DNA from: Clostridia bacterium
GTDB lineage: Bacteria > Bacillota > Clostridia > Acetivibrionales > JAFADI01
Assembly (NCBI GenBank): GCA_026417615.1
Contig: JAOACY010000031.1
Span: forward strand, 1 to 45,656
DNA length: 45,656 nt
Reading direction: 5' to 3'
Below, piece by piece: positions 1 through 8,740 of the stretch. Every line of letters begins with the position of its first letter. The stretch's first letter is position 1. The translations under genes and the position numbers were made by a program. The notes beneath the pieces are model-generated. The model worked only from the letters and a program-made list of their open reading frames with translations. It made no database searches and was not told the DNA's origin.

Positions 1-780
1 ACCAGGGATTTTCTCAAGAGGTCGAAGAACCAGGCCTACAAGGAGAAATTGTACTACATCCGGGATGTGGTGCTTAGGAAATTCTCAGGCAAAATCCTAT
101 TGGGTGAGTTAAAGAGGGACCAGTATCAAGCCCTTATATCGAGGCTTGATTTAAGGATAACTCCGGAGGAACTCAGAGCCCGGCAGGTTCTGATTGCACT
201 TGGTGCCTTACTGGCTGCGCTCCTTGTTTTGCAGATCAACCTGCTGCTGGGGTATTTAAGCTTTCTTGGCACAATATTAGGCTGGATGTATCCCGTTGAC
301 GAACTCGAGAAGAAGGTGGAAAAAAAGAACAAAAATATCCTCCAGGATTTTCCATCGTTTTACAGTATGCTCTACTACCAGTATTCAAGGTCGGTGGACA
401 TCTACCTGGCAGACGTGGTAAGGGACTTTCTGCCCAATGCCAATGCTGACATGCAGGAGGAGCTTGGCGTGCTGCTCGACAATATCGAGTATGGTGAGGA
501 GTATGCTTTAAAGCAGTTGAAGAAGCGTGTGCCCCTAAGGTATATAATAAAGTTCTGCGATATAATGCAGACCAGATTGAACGGATATGATAATGTGTCA
601 CAGATGGCTTATCTTAAAAATGAGCTGCATGAGCTAAGGCTTCAGGCTTTGGAGGATAACCTCAAGGAGCGGCAGAGAAAGAACAACTTGGCCCAGTTTA
701 CATTGGTCATAGTCCTTGCAATATTTGTTGTCATGTATTTCTATTTCCAGTTCATGGAGGCTGTAAAGCTTTTTGGATAA
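1..780 (+). CDS. Tad/type II secretion F-domain-like membrane protein, 5' end outside window
   Basis: The reading frame is open from the first base of the window, so the gene starts upstream; the TTG at 49 is not a convincing start. The visible 259 residues have a hydrophobic stretch just after ELRARQ (two adjacent membrane passes), a long charged cytoplasmic-type segment, and a C-terminal membrane helix (FTLVIVLAIFVVMYFYF). This order, plus the small pilin-like genes directly downstream, fits TadB/TadC-type inner-membrane platform proteins of type II secretion F-domain architecture, which anchor pilus assembly. Assignment rests on topology and neighbours rather than on a recognised signature motif, so it is moderate. 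A 29-bp gap with AGGAGGAG separates it from the next gene, so co-transcription is likely. Confidence 0.6.
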   Translation, partial: TRDFLKRSKNQAYKEKLYYIRDVVLRKFSGKILLGELKRDQYQALISRLDLRITPEELRARQVLIALGALLAALLVLQINLLLGYLSFLGTILGWMYPVDELEKKVEKKNKNILQDFPSFYSMLYYQYSRSVDIYLADVVRDFLPNANADMQEELGVLLDNIEYGEEYALKQLKKRVPLRYIIKFCDIMQTRLNGYDNVSQMAYLKNELHELRLQALEDNLKERQRKNNLAQFTLVIVLAIFVVMYFYFQFMEAVKLFG

Positions 781-809
781 AAAATAAAATAATACGAGGA
801 GGAGTCAAA

Positions 810-1019
810 ATGAGCAAGAAGTTTAACGGATATTTTTTAAGAACAAGGGTTTTTCTGTCAGGCAGCAAGGGAGTAGGGATTAAGGAAATTGCTGCGGCGC
901 TAGCAATTGTGGTGCTAATCGGTGTGGCATTTACGGTTGTCAAGGGGCAAATGCCCGCTTACATCAATTGGGTTTGGGATAAGTTCACCGACTTTGTTGA
1001 TTCAACCTTCAAGACCTGA
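810..1019 (+). CDS. Flp-like type IVb pilin, 69 aa
   Basis: The product is short: a basic N-terminus (about 22 residues), a GVGIKEIAAALAIVVLIGVA hydrophobic helix and a short C-terminal tail. The glycine-rich junction followed by a glutamate a few residues into the hydrophobic helix resembles the Flp/type IVb prepilin processing region, where a prepilin peptidase cuts before the helix and the Glu supports assembly. The ATG follows a strong GAGGAG site by a few bases. Its position between an F-domain protein and two pseudopilin-like proteins supports a Tad-like pilin role. It is too short for certainty; another single-pass membrane peptide is possible. Confidence 0.6.
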   Translation: MSKKFNGYFLRTRVFLSGSKGVGIKEIAAALAIVVLIGVAFTVVKGQMPAYINWVWDKFTDFVDSTFKT

Positions 1020-1043
1020 TCAAATAAGCTCAGGAGTTGGAAT

Positions 1044-1463
1044 ATGAAGGGTATAGCAAATTCGATCCTTGCGACGCTGATTGTATCAATCTGTGTGCTG
1101 AGCTTCACCAACTGCATATTGTTCTTCCCATGGTACCTGACTCTGGTATATGAGACCTTTAATCTGTCGGTACGTTCTGCCAATGTCAACTGCATTACCA
1201 CTGAAATGATTCAGGATGTATATGACGAATTGGGCAGCAAGCCCCTTTACAGGGACTATAAAGGGGACTTGAAGGTATGTCTTAACAAGGCGGAAGTAAA
1301 GACAGCCACACCTTATACCCAAAGGGGTGTTACCTACCATGTGGGCATTCAGGCAAAATTTCCCTTAGTGCTGAGGGTTTTCGGAAGGGAGTACAGGTTT
1401 ACGACACCTGTCTCCCTCCACATTCCAACAACGGGTACACGTTATTACAAGGACTTGCCATAG
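1044..1463 (+). CDS. TadE-like pseudopilin, single membrane pass
   Basis: The 139-residue product has an N-terminal membrane helix (about residues 6-30) followed by an extracytoplasmic domain of about 105 residues with two cysteines (in VNCITTE and KVCLNKA) that could form a disulfide. TadE/TadF-type minor pilins have this plan: uncleaved N-terminal anchor and small outer domain. The ATG lies seven bases after AGGAG and the gene begins 24 bp after the pilin-like gene. No catalytic motif is visible. The TadE-like label comes mainly from topology and position in the run of four same-strand genes. Confidence 0.5.
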   Translation: MKGIANSILATLIVSICVLSFTNCILFFPWYLTLVYETFNLSVRSANVNCITTEMIQDVYDELGSKPLYRDYKGDLKVCLNKAEVKTATPYTQRGVTYHVGIQAKFPLVLRVFGREYRFTTPVSLHIPTTGTRYYKDLP

Positions 1464-1473
1464 GGAGGCTATT

Positions 1474-1980
1474 ATGAAGTTTATTGCTTATATGTTCCTG
1501 GGCGTGTTTTTTATATCAGTAATTCTATCTCCCGCCGTTGAGCTGCTTGGAATTTTCACCGACAAGATGAGGATAGATGCCGCCCTTACCGCCGCAAGCA
1601 GCGCGGCCGTCCTTACAAATGACGACTATAATTATACCAGGGATGTCGAATCTGCAATAATATATGACGACTTTGAACACCGGTTCCGTGAAAGCTTCCG
1701 TGACATATTCGACCTTGACTTAAGCTATGCTTCAAGGGATGGCCGCTTTAACAGGTTCCATATAAAAATCACCCCCCAATACAGGGACAGGGAGGATAAC
1801 CAGGTCAAGGATAAAAAAGATTCCGCGGGCAGGTATGTTTATAATGAATGCACAATAAGGGTTAGCACGGAGTATAAGCTTAAAACAGGACTTATGAAAA
1901 ATTATTATGAAAAAACCGGCAAATACTCGCCTTTTATAATAACAAGAACCAAAAGGCAGACCCTGACAATAACTAATTAA
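1474..1980 (+). CDS. TadE/TadG-like pseudopilin or secreted pilus-locus protein
   Basis: The 168-residue product starts with a hydrophobic segment (about residues 3-27) followed by an alanine-rich stretch (AALTAASSAAVLTNDD) typical of the post-helix region of TadE/TadG pseudopilins, then a polar, lysine- and aspartate-rich outer domain. The ATG follows GGGAGG with normal spacing and sits 10 bp after the previous stop, so the four pilus-type genes read as one operon. The gene ends 2 bp from the convergent Uma2 gene and no terminator hairpin lies between them. Function in pilus assembly is inferred from context. Confidence 0.5.
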   Translation: MKFIAYMFLGVFFISVILSPAVELLGIFTDKMRIDAALTAASSAAVLTNDDYNYTRDVESAIIYDDFEHRFRESFRDIFDLDLSYASRDGRFNRFHIKITPQYRDREDNQVKDKKDSAGRYVYNECTIRVSTEYKLKTGLMKNYYEKTGKYSPFIITRTKRQTLTITN

Positions 1981-1982
1981 GA

Positions 1983-2567
1983 CTACTGCAGACCCTCAAA
2001 TATGCCTTTCAAATCTACAATCAGGTCACCGAGAACCTTTACTTTCACCTTGTCTTCCATGGAAAAATTCTCTGGGCGGCCATACTTATTGTCCAGCAGG
2101 CTATATACCATTACTATTTTATCAACGGGATGAACAATCCAGTACTCTCTCACTTTATGCTTTTCATATAGATTGAGCTTCTTAATATAGTCAACAGAGG
2201 CTGTTGAAGGTGAAACCACTTCAACGATTAAATCCGGACTTCCTTTGCATCCCCTCTCATCAAGCTTTGACTTGTCACATATAACTGCTATATCGGGCTG
2301 AACAACTGTTTCAATATCGTCATCTTCTTCATTTCCGGTTGGTAGTCTTACATCAAAAGGCGCACTGTAAACTTCACAAGGCTTACCCTTTAAATAGTTG
2401 TAAAACTCGTTCAGAATTGCGATTGTCACTTTCTGATGGGTCCTTGATGGCGCCGGACTCATGTTATAGGCTGTTCCTTCAATAATCTCCCACTGCTGAT
2501 CATCCGGCCATTTTATATAATCACTGTAAGTATATTTCTTGTCATCTTTCTTTTCAGGGTAACCCAA
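1983..2567 (-). CDS. Uma2 family (DUF820) endonuclease-fold protein
   Basis: The sequence carries the Uma2 landmarks: WEIIEGTAYNMSPAPS near the N-terminus, VQPDIAVIC, PDLIVEVVSPST and YEKHKVREYWIVHP. These match the PD-(D/E)xK-fold Uma2 family, whose role is mostly unknown and which is highly multiplied in some bacteria. The open frame allows a TTG start at 2582, but TTG at 2567 is preferred: it sits five bases after GGGGGTGA and gives an N-terminus of the MGYPEKK type. The gene begins 35 bp beyond the 3' end of tRNA-Thr with no terminator between, so it may be read through from the tRNA promoter. It does not resemble a mobile element by itself. Confidence 0.85.
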   Translation of the reverse strand: MGYPEKKDDKKYTYSDYIKWPDDQQWEIIEGTAYNMSPAPSRTHQKVTIAILNEFYNYLKGKPCEVYSAPFDVRLPTGNEEDDDIETVVQPDIAVICDKSKLDERGCKGSPDLIVEVVSPSTASVDYIKKLNLYEKHKVREYWIVHPVDKIVMVYSLLDNKYGRPENFSMEDKVKVKVLGDLIVDLKGIFEGLQ

Positions 2568-2601
2568 AAATATCACCCCCAATTTGAAACTGCTTCAGAA
2601 T

Positions 2602-2676
2602 TGGAGCCGGTGGCGGGAATCGAACCCGCGGCCTGCTCATTACGAGTGAGCTGCTCTGCCCCTGAGCCACACCGGC
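2602..2676 (-). tRNA. tRNA-Thr(CGU)
   Basis: The complementary strand folds into a complete 75-nt cloverleaf: acceptor GCCGGTG/CACCGGC, D stem GCTC/GAGC, anticodon stem GCTCA/TGAGC with loop CTCGTAA, T stem GCGGG/CCCGC with loop TTCGATT, and an encoded CCA. The anticodon is CGU, reading the threonine codon ACG. A sigma-A-type promoter lies directly upstream (2695-2723). No T-rich terminator follows the 3' end. Confidence 0.96.
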
Positions 2677-2694
2677 AGGAAATACTGCACATAA

Positions 2695-2723
2695 ATTCTA
2701 TCAAAATAACATAAACAAATCAA
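2695..2723 (-). promoter_or_regulatory. sigma-A-type promoter for tRNA-Thr
   Basis: On the minus strand TTGATT (2723-2718), a 17-bp spacer and TAGAAT (2700-2695) precede the mature tRNA 5' end by 18 bp. Confidence 0.75.
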
Positions 2724-2744
2724 CAGCCGATGGAGACCGAAACC

Positions 2745-3560
2745 TTAACCCTTAACCGCAGTTAGAATAAAAATACTTGTTTTTTCTCCTTCAGCGTCTT
2801 CATCCGGCAGCGATTTAATATCAAGATTCTTAAATCCGTTCCTTTCAAACCATGCTTTTACGGTTTCTGGGTTAAATCCTGGCCATATATCACGCATTTT
2901 TTCTTTTAATTCGTCATTGCTGTGGGTAAAAAAATCTGCAATAAAAACGCTTCCTCCGGGCTTTAATATTCTTGCTATTTCAATGATTGCGCTATCCGGC
3001 TCTTTAATATGATGAAGGAACATGCTTGCGCATACCATATCAGCACTGCCGCTGCTAAGCGGCACCTCAAGGGCATCGCTTTCAACTGTTTCAATATTCT
3101 TTATTCCGCTTTCCCTTGCTTTATTTTTCAGCTCCTTAAGCATTTCCGAAGATATATCCACAGCAACAACCTTTTTTACATATTTCGCTACAGCTCTCGA
3201 TAAATATCCATCTCCAGCTCCTAGGTCCACTATGGTCATATTCTTTTTCAGAAGGTCAAGGTCAATAAGATGGTTTTTTATGGATTCATCATAATAGTTT
3301 TTCCGTATTTCCTCCCATTGAGGCGCAACCTCATTAAAAAAGTCCCTTGCCTCAACCTCACTTGCGGAATATGCCTGGGAGTCCCCGGAGGACAGCCATT
3401 CAATCAAGGCCTTCCTGCTGAACCTCCACTCCCTGCCTATCTTTCTGGCAGGCACCTTTTCCTCCTTAAGGAGCTTTATAAAGGTTTTCACACTCACCCC
3501 GAAAAGCTCTGCCGCTTCCTCCATATTCAATATCTCTTTAGAATACATTTCTTTTTCCAT
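2745..3560 (-). CDS. Excisionase/MerR-type HTH domain fused to SAM-dependent methyltransferase
   Basis: Two parts are visible. Residues about 8-58 (ILNMEEAAELFGVSVKTFIKLLKE...GREWRFSRKALIEWL) form a helix-turn-helix of the excisionase/HTH_17 type. Residues about 75-265 form a class I methyltransferase with the SAM-binding motif VDLGAGDGYLS (111-121), the acidic VVAVDIS strand, a DALEVPLSSGSADMV segment and ARILKPGGSVFIADF, as in UbiE/ArsM-like enzymes. The fusion suggests a DNA-linked or autoregulated methyltransferase, but the substrate is not evident. The ATG follows TGAGG by six bases. It lies 17 bp downstream of the 93-aa gene and is probably co-transcribed with it. Confidence 0.8.
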   Translation of the reverse strand: MEKEMYSKEILNMEEAAELFGVSVKTFIKLLKEEKVPARKIGREWRFSRKALIEWLSSGDSQAYSASEVEARDFFNEVAPQWEEIRKNYYDESIKNHLIDLDLLKKNMTIVDLGAGDGYLSRAVAKYVKKVVAVDISSEMLKELKNKARESGIKNIETVESDALEVPLSSGSADMVCASMFLHHIKEPDSAIIEIARILKPGGSVFIADFFTHSNDELKEKMRDIWPGFNPETVKAWFERNGFKNLDIKSLPDEDAEGEKTSIFILTAVKG

Positions 3561-3577
3561 AAAAACCTCATTTAAAA

Positions 3578-3859
3578 TTATTTTAACAGAACTATTCTAT
3601 ATGTCTTCCAATCAGCCTGCAAAAGATCAGACTGCATCAGTATTCTGACGGAATTCTTGAAATAAATTTCGGGATAGCTCTCCTCCGATATCTTGAAAAA
3701 TACTAAGACCGGGCAATCACCAATAGTTCCAATCCCTTCGTATTCTATATCAATTCCCACCGCATCATATACAAGGTATTCGGCTTTGAAGGTTCCCTCC
3801 GGCAATTCCTTTTGGCTTTTTCCGTAAAGTATCTCACCTGAAGCGAAGTAATGTTTCAT
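3578..3859 (-). CDS. Unknown 93-aa soluble protein
   Basis: I do not recognise this family. The product is acidic and soluble-looking with alternating beta-type hydrophobics (EYLVYDAVGIDIEYEGIG, CPVLVFFKI) and no membrane segment or signal peptide. Translation evidence is good: the ATG lies about seven bases after GGGAG, and a sigma-A-type promoter (3894-3923) precedes it. It forms the first gene of a likely two-gene unit with the HTH-methyltransferase, so a regulatory or substrate link to that enzyme is possible but unproven. Confidence 0.6.
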   Translation of the reverse strand: MKHYFASGEILYGKSQKELPEGTFKAEYLVYDAVGIDIEYEGIGTIGDCPVLVFFKISEESYPEIYFKNSVRILMQSDLLQADWKTYRIVLLK

Positions 3860-3893
3860 CCATATTCTCCCGAAGCTGTTCTAATGTGAATTA

Positions 3894-3923
3894 ATTATAC
3901 CATCAAAAGCGAGAACTTTTCAA
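3894..3923 (-). promoter_or_regulatory. sigma-A-type promoter upstream of the 93-aa gene
   Basis: Minus-strand TTGAAA (3923-3918), an 18-bp spacer and TATAAT (3899-3894) lie 35 bp before the start codon. Confidence 0.7.
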
Positions 3924-3938
3924 TTGTATTAAATGCAA

Positions 3939-5333
3939 TTACGCCGACACCATAGAAACCTTTTTCTGTTCGTCACAAATAAGGATTTTCCTCTTATCGT
4001 CAATTATGGTTGCAAGCATAACCTTTCCATCCCAAAGGTCAACCACATGCTTTATCGTTTCATAGGCATTTGCCATCTCCAATTCCCTGCCGTCATACTG
4101 GTGTTCCAGGATAAGAGTATTATCCTTTTGAACCCATTCTATTACCTTTATAACAGGAATTCCTCCCATGCCTGAGCTCATGGCAAGAGTATCCCTGACT
4201 TCCCTCCACCCTTCCTGGTCAGAAACATCAGTTATGACGTATTCATTCCCCAGCTTCATATACTCAAAAAGATTCATCTCGCTGCAAAGCTCATAAGTCA
4301 GGTACCGTCTTAAGAAGGATTGATCCCTTTCAACCTCCCTTACCTCGAATATTTTCCCGTAGTCACCGTTATTTTTGCGTACCAGATCCTCAAATATTTT
4401 AAAGCCCACATAGTAGGGGTTGATCCTTCCCTCAATGGGCTTTATAACCTGGTTGTGCCTTTTAAGAAATTCAAAATGCAAGCCTTGAGGCAGTTCCAGG
4501 CTGTTCAGTATTGTGTAATGCCAAAAGCTGGCCCAGCCCTCATTCATTATTTTAGTTTCTATCTGAGGAATAAAATACATGGTTTCATCCCGGACAATTC
4601 TCAAAATATCCTTCTCCCAATCCCTCAACCGCCCGTAGGTGGCTATGAAAAGCAAAACATCCTCCTGCGGCTCAACGGGAATCTTTTTCAGATTCAAAGG
4701 AAGCTGATCCTCATTCTGTTTTTCAATACGTTCAAGCAAAGGATGGTCGCTTTGAGGCCTTTCAAAGCGTCTAAAAAGATTCCTTCTCTTTTCCTCTTCG
4801 GAAACAAGCTTTTCTCCCGCAACCCTTAAGGTCTGATACCTAATGGCATGTGCGGCATTAAGGATTTTCTCCACCTTGCCGTAGCCTATGCCAGGCTCAG
4901 AGATATATTCACGGATTCTGTCCGCATGATTTTTAAACATTTCCACTGCGCAATCTGCTCTTGTGCCCTGTTTAAAGAGCCTGTTGTTCTTAAAAAAGTC
5001 GTTGTGCCCATAAACATGGGCTATTGTAAGAATTTGCAGCAGCAGAGTGTTATCCTTCATAAGATAGGCAATGCACGGGTCCGAGTTTATTACCATTTCA
5101 TAGGGCAGCCCCGTGAGATTATACCTGTTTAATGTCTTTATCCTTTCATAGGCCTTCCCGTAGCTCCAGTGAGGATAGTGCGAGGGCATCCCGATATAAG
5201 CTTCATAGCATATCATATCCTCATAACTGACAATCTCAAACTCCTGCTCATAATAGTTAAGGCCAAATTCCCTCGCTTTATTTTCTATTATTTCATTCCA
5301 CCTCTCAAGCTCTTTCATGCTGTAATCAGTCAT
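3939..5333 (-). CDS. spoVR: SpoVR family protein
   Basis: The 464-residue product is a full-length SpoVR/YcgB protein. Recognisable parts are the N-terminal WNEIIENKAREFGLNYYEQEFEIVSYEDM, the conserved MPSHYPHWSYGK, DPCIAYLMKDN, HVYGHNDFF and NEGWASFWHY segments. In Bacillus subtilis SpoVR is needed for normal spore cortex formation; its biochemical activity is not settled. It is the last gene of a three-gene run with prkA and yhbH on the same strand, an arrangement widely conserved in bacteria. The ATG has a GGTGG site eight bases upstream. Regulation by the sporulation factor sigma E, as in Bacillus, is plausible but I could not identify a clear sigma-E promoter. Confidence 0.95.
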   Translation of the reverse strand: MTDYSMKELERWNEIIENKAREFGLNYYEQEFEIVSYEDMICYEAYIGMPSHYPHWSYGKAYERIKTLNRYNLTGLPYEMVINSDPCIAYLMKDNTLLLQILTIAHVYGHNDFFKNNRLFKQGTRADCAVEMFKNHADRIREYISEPGIGYGKVEKILNAAHAIRYQTLRVAGEKLVSEEEKRRNLFRRFERPQSDHPLLERIEKQNEDQLPLNLKKIPVEPQEDVLLFIATYGRLRDWEKDILRIVRDETMYFIPQIETKIMNEGWASFWHYTILNSLELPQGLHFEFLKRHNQVIKPIEGRINPYYVGFKIFEDLVRKNNGDYGKIFEVREVERDQSFLRRYLTYELCSEMNLFEYMKLGNEYVITDVSDQEGWREVRDTLAMSSGMGGIPVIKVIEWVQKDNTLILEHQYDGRELEMANAYETIKHVVDLWDGKVMLATIIDDKRKILICDEQKKVSMVSA

Positions 5334-5357
5334 TTTCCCACCACCTATCTTGAATCC

Positions 5358-6548
5358 TTACTCCCCTTCCTTTTCAAGAAGCTTCTTCAATCCCGCAAGC
5401 ACATCTTCTTTTCTGGACATGGTGACTATGGCAAAATTCTTTGATTTTATATTCTTCTGAAACTCTGATTTTATTGTGCTGCTTGAAACATAGTACCCGG
5501 GGACTATTTCCCCATATCCGAAAAGGTTGCATACCTCACAAAGCCTCCTGGCGGCTTCGACAGCCTTTTTGTTGTCCTCCGTCCAATTATCCCCATCACT
5601 GCAATGGAAGGCGTATATATTCCAGCTGGCAGGATTATATCTCTGTTCAATTATTTCCAGAGCCTTTTCATAACCGCTGCTTATATATGTCCCGCCGGAC
5701 TCTCCCCTATGGAAGAATTCATTTTCTGTAACTTCCTTAGCCGTAGTGGTATGAGCTACAAAAACCACTTCCACATTGGCATATTTCAGCCTTATAAACT
5801 GGTACAAAAGGAAATAAAAGCTTCTTGCCATATATTTTTTTGTCTGGTCCATAGAGCCTGATACATCCATAATGCATATTACCACTGCATTAAAATCCTT
5901 TTTGTGAGTCTGTCTCATCCTGTGATACCTGAGATCATCCTCCATAAAGGGAAAACGGGCGTCTTCAGTGGGCAAAGGAGAAACGTCCCCTTTTGACTCC
6001 AATTCCTCCAGGGCACGCTTTGAGCTCTGCTTTCTTTTTATTTTCTCAATAACCGACCTTCTCTTTGCCAGGCGGGGCGGAATACCCTTCCTCTGGTATC
6101 CGAGCTTTTTAAAGCTGCTTTGAGAATCCAGCTCCGACAGCTTCTTTTTATCGATATCCGGAAGGTTGAGGTCCTCAAAGAGGTAGTTTACCAATTCTTC
6201 CATGGTTACCTCGGTTTCGTAGATTTCCTCTCCTTCCTGATTCCCCGCCTGACCTGCCCCATCACCCTTCTGTCCGGATTTATCCTCGCCGACCCTGTCT
6301 CCCCTCTTCTCGCTTCCGTCTCCCGAGCCTACTCCGGGAGAATTCTTGCCATAGATAAACTGATATTCCTTTATGCCTTTTATGGGAATCTTGACTTTCT
6401 TTCCCTTGCTCTGTCCTATAATGCTCTCTTCTGCAATAATGCTTCCGATATTTTTTTTAATCGACTCCTCCACCAGTTCCCGGTGGCGCCGCCTGTCTTC
6501 AGCGGAACGATCCTTTCCTCCGCTGTTGAATTCCTTGAATATAGCCAT
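5358..6548 (-). CDS. yhbH: YhbH/YeaH family (DUF444) VWA-like sporulation protein
   Basis: The 396-residue product has the DUF444 hallmarks: basic N-terminus with [15 protein letters not shown], a low-complexity glycine/aspartate/lysine-rich linker (about residues 68-108), a conserved [14 protein letters not shown] segment, and a C-terminal von Willebrand A-like domain whose metal-binding site is DVSGSMD at 228-234. It sits between prkA and spoVR, 18 bp after the prkA stop and 24 bp before the spoVR start. In Bacillus yhbH is a sporulation gene; in enterobacteria yeaH works with the PrkA kinase YeaG in stress adaptation. A scaffold or target of PrkA is the likely role, inferred from context. 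Confidence 0.95.
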   Translation of the reverse strand: MAIFKEFNSGGKDRSAEDRRRHRELVEESIKKNIGSIIAEESIIGQSKGKKVKIPIKGIKEYQFIYGKNSPGVGSGDGSEKRGDRVGEDKSGQKGDGAGQAGNQEGEEIYETEVTMEELVNYLFEDLNLPDIDKKKLSELDSQSSFKKLGYQRKGIPPRLAKRRSVIEKIKRKQSSKRALEELESKGDVSPLPTEDARFPFMEDDLRYHRMRQTHKKDFNAVVICIMDVSGSMDQTKKYMARSFYFLLYQFIRLKYANVEVVFVAHTTTAKEVTENEFFHRGESGGTYISSGYEKALEIIEQRYNPASWNIYAFHCSDGDNWTEDNKKAVEAARRLCEVCNLFGYGEIVPGYYVSSSTIKSEFQKNIKSKNFAIVTMSRKEDVLAGLKKLLEKEGE

Positions 6549-6566
6549 TTCATCCCGCCTCCGGCA

Positions 6567-8495
6567 CTAATCTTTCCAAAGGTTATTGGCTGCGTATTTC
6601 AGTATTACATTGCAGCAGTGTCCGCAGTAACCGTTCTTCTTCATTTCCTCGACCATTGCGTCATACTTCTGGCTCTGTTCCTTGTCTCTTACCTTGGACT
6701 GGGTTATTATACGGCTAAGCTCCTTAACAGAGGCGGTAAGCTTCTTCTCTATAGCTTCCTTAAGAGGCTCATAGCTGTTGTAGTCCAGCTTCCCTCCGTT
6801 TCTCAAAACATAGAACATATAGGCGGTGACGTCTGCCCTGAAGCCTTTTGCCGCTGTGTCCGTTATTCCAATTTGCTCCTCGATGGATCTTAGGAACTTT
6901 TCATCAGCTTCCAATTCTTCTCCTGTGTTCTGGTCCTTGATTTTAGTCTTGTTTACAAATGCCTCTGCATGGTCAAGGTAATTGTTGAAAAGGCTCTCCG
7001 CCTGTTCCCTGTATCCGTGTATGAAAGCCTTGGTTATTTCTTTTTCAAGTATTTTGTTGTATTCTTTCTTTATGGAGTCCTGAATAAACCTCAGATACCT
7101 GGTTCTGTCATCCTCGCTTATTGCCATTTCTTTAACAGCCTTCACAAGAGTCTCCATAACCGAAATCGGGTTTATGCAGTCGTGCTCCGATTCGGATAAT
7201 GCGGTGTCCAGGGCTTTCATAATGAACCTGGTGGATATTCCCGTCATTCCTTCCCTTTGCGCCTCTTCACGCAGCTCAAATATGTCTATCTTTCTGGTCA
7301 TGCCCTTCTCAATTATCTCTTCACCGTTGTATATCTTGAGCTTGGTCATAGGATCTACCTTGTTTGAGGGTGAGAGTCTTGAGAGAATGGCAAACATTGA
7401 TGCAACCTCAATGGTGTGAGGAGCTATATGGGCCTTGAATTTGCTCTTTTTAAGGATTTTTTCATAGATTTTGATTTCCTCGTTCAATTCAAGGCAGTAT
7501 GGTATTTCTATCTTCACTATTCTGTCGAGAATTGCTTCATTGGTGTGGTCGGATTTGAATTTGTTCCATTCTGCTTCATTTGAGTGGGCAAGTATGATGC
7601 CGTCAAAGTAAATCATAGAGCCTTTTCCCGGAGACGGAACAGACTTTTCCTGAGTTGCGGTAATCATTGTGTGAAGGTATTCCGTCTCATTCTTAAAGAC
7701 CTCAATAAATTCAACTATACCCCTGTTTCCTACGTTGAACGCTCCGTTAAGGGACAGAACGCGAGGGTCATCCTCAGGATAGAGGTCTATCTTGGAAATA
7801 TCAACGCTTCCAATCAAAACACTTGTATCCTGATTGTTTGGGTCAACGGGAGGCACAACGCCTATGCCTTTCCTTGCTCTTATGGAAAAACCGACAGTCT
7901 CTACAGGGAATTTTTCAAACTGACCGCCAAATTCATGCTTAAGTCTGTATCTGCATACAGGGCAGAGGTCACCCTCTATTCTTACATTGAGGATTTCTTC
8001 AAATTCTTTCCTCAAGTGCTTTGGAACCAGGTGAAGTGGCTCTTCCCTTATGGGACAGCCCTTGAGTGCATAGATTGGTGGACTTGATTCAAGAGCTTTC
8101 TTCAAGGCCTCCATCAATGATGACTTTCCTGAGCCCACAGGACCAACCATGTAAAGCACCTGTCTTGACTCCTCGCCTGCCATTGCGGCTGAATGAAAAT
8201 ATCGGACAAGCTTCATGATAGTCCTGTCAATACCAAAGAAATCATCGGAGAAGAATTTATATTTTTTTATGACATCATTGCCGTATATTCTTCTTAGCCT
8301 CGGATTTTCTTCTGTACTGATGGTCTCCACGCCTGGCTGGGTTATAAGATTATACATCCTCTGGTGGGCCAGCATGGGAATGTCAGGATTTTCTTTGACT
8401 TTTTCAACGTAGTCAAGGAAGGTTCCCTCAAAATGCCCGTATTTCCTCTCTTCTCTATCTTTTTGAATAATGCTTGAAATATCTCTAGCCGTCAT
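6567..8495 (-). CDS. prkA: PrkA family serine protein kinase / AAA+ protein
   Basis: The 642-residue product carries the AAA+ Walker A motif GPVGSGKS at 118-125 and the PrkA-typical segments HLVPKHLRKEFEEILNVRIEGDLCPVCRYRL and IYFDGIILAHSNEAEW, followed by the C-terminal PrkA domain. The length agrees with the family (about 630-645). A CGHCC cluster near the C-terminus could bind metal together with the CPVC motif, though I have no direct evidence. PrkA acts in the mother cell during Bacillus sporulation. The ATG follows AAGGGGGT. It heads the prkA-yhbH-spoVR operon; 245 bp of AT-rich DNA separate it from a divergent gene. Confidence 0.96.
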   Translation of the reverse strand: MTARDISSIIQKDREERKYGHFEGTFLDYVEKVKENPDIPMLAHQRMYNLITQPGVETISTEENPRLRRIYGNDVIKKYKFFSDDFFGIDRTIMKLVRYFHSAAMAGEESRQVLYMVGPVGSGKSSLMEALKKALESSPPIYALKGCPIREEPLHLVPKHLRKEFEEILNVRIEGDLCPVCRYRLKHEFGGQFEKFPVETVGFSIRARKGIGVVPPVDPNNQDTSVLIGSVDISKIDLYPEDDPRVLSLNGAFNVGNRGIVEFIEVFKNETEYLHTMITATQEKSVPSPGKGSMIYFDGIILAHSNEAEWNKFKSDHTNEAILDRIVKIEIPYCLELNEEIKIYEKILKKSKFKAHIAPHTIEVASMFAILSRLSPSNKVDPMTKLKIYNGEEIIEKGMTRKIDIFELREEAQREGMTGISTRFIMKALDTALSESEHDCINPISVMETLVKAVKEMAISEDDRTRYLRFIQDSIKKEYNKILEKEITKAFIHGYREQAESLFNNYLDHAEAFVNKTKIKDQNTGEELEADEKFLRSIEEQIGITDTAAKGFRADVTAYMFYVLRNGGKLDYNSYEPLKEAIEKKLTASVKELSRIITQSKVRDKEQSQKYDAMVEEMKKNGYCGHCCNVILKYAANNLWKD

Positions 8496-8740
8496 ATTAA
8501 TTGACCCCCTTCTTTATATATACCGCATGGACAATTGCATATAACAAATTGAAGAAAAAAAACATAAGGGTATATTACATTTATATTATGGAGTACTGCT
8601 CAAAATACGAAAGATATGGTGAAATTCATTTTAGCATACTCACAATTCAATATCCACAGGGATATTTTTCTATTTTTTACGCTATGGCCTGAATGTTATA
8701 ATTAATAAAGGATGTACCAAAAGACTCACGGGAGATTGTG

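Noticed and set aside
4320-4829. 169-aa open frame opposite spoVR
   Set aside because: It mirrors codon structure of the conserved spoVR gene and has no independent translation signal.
7584-8087. 167-aa open frame on the plus strand opposite prkA
   Set aside because: It lies wholly inside prkA on the other strand, lacks a ribosome site and has no recognisable protein features.
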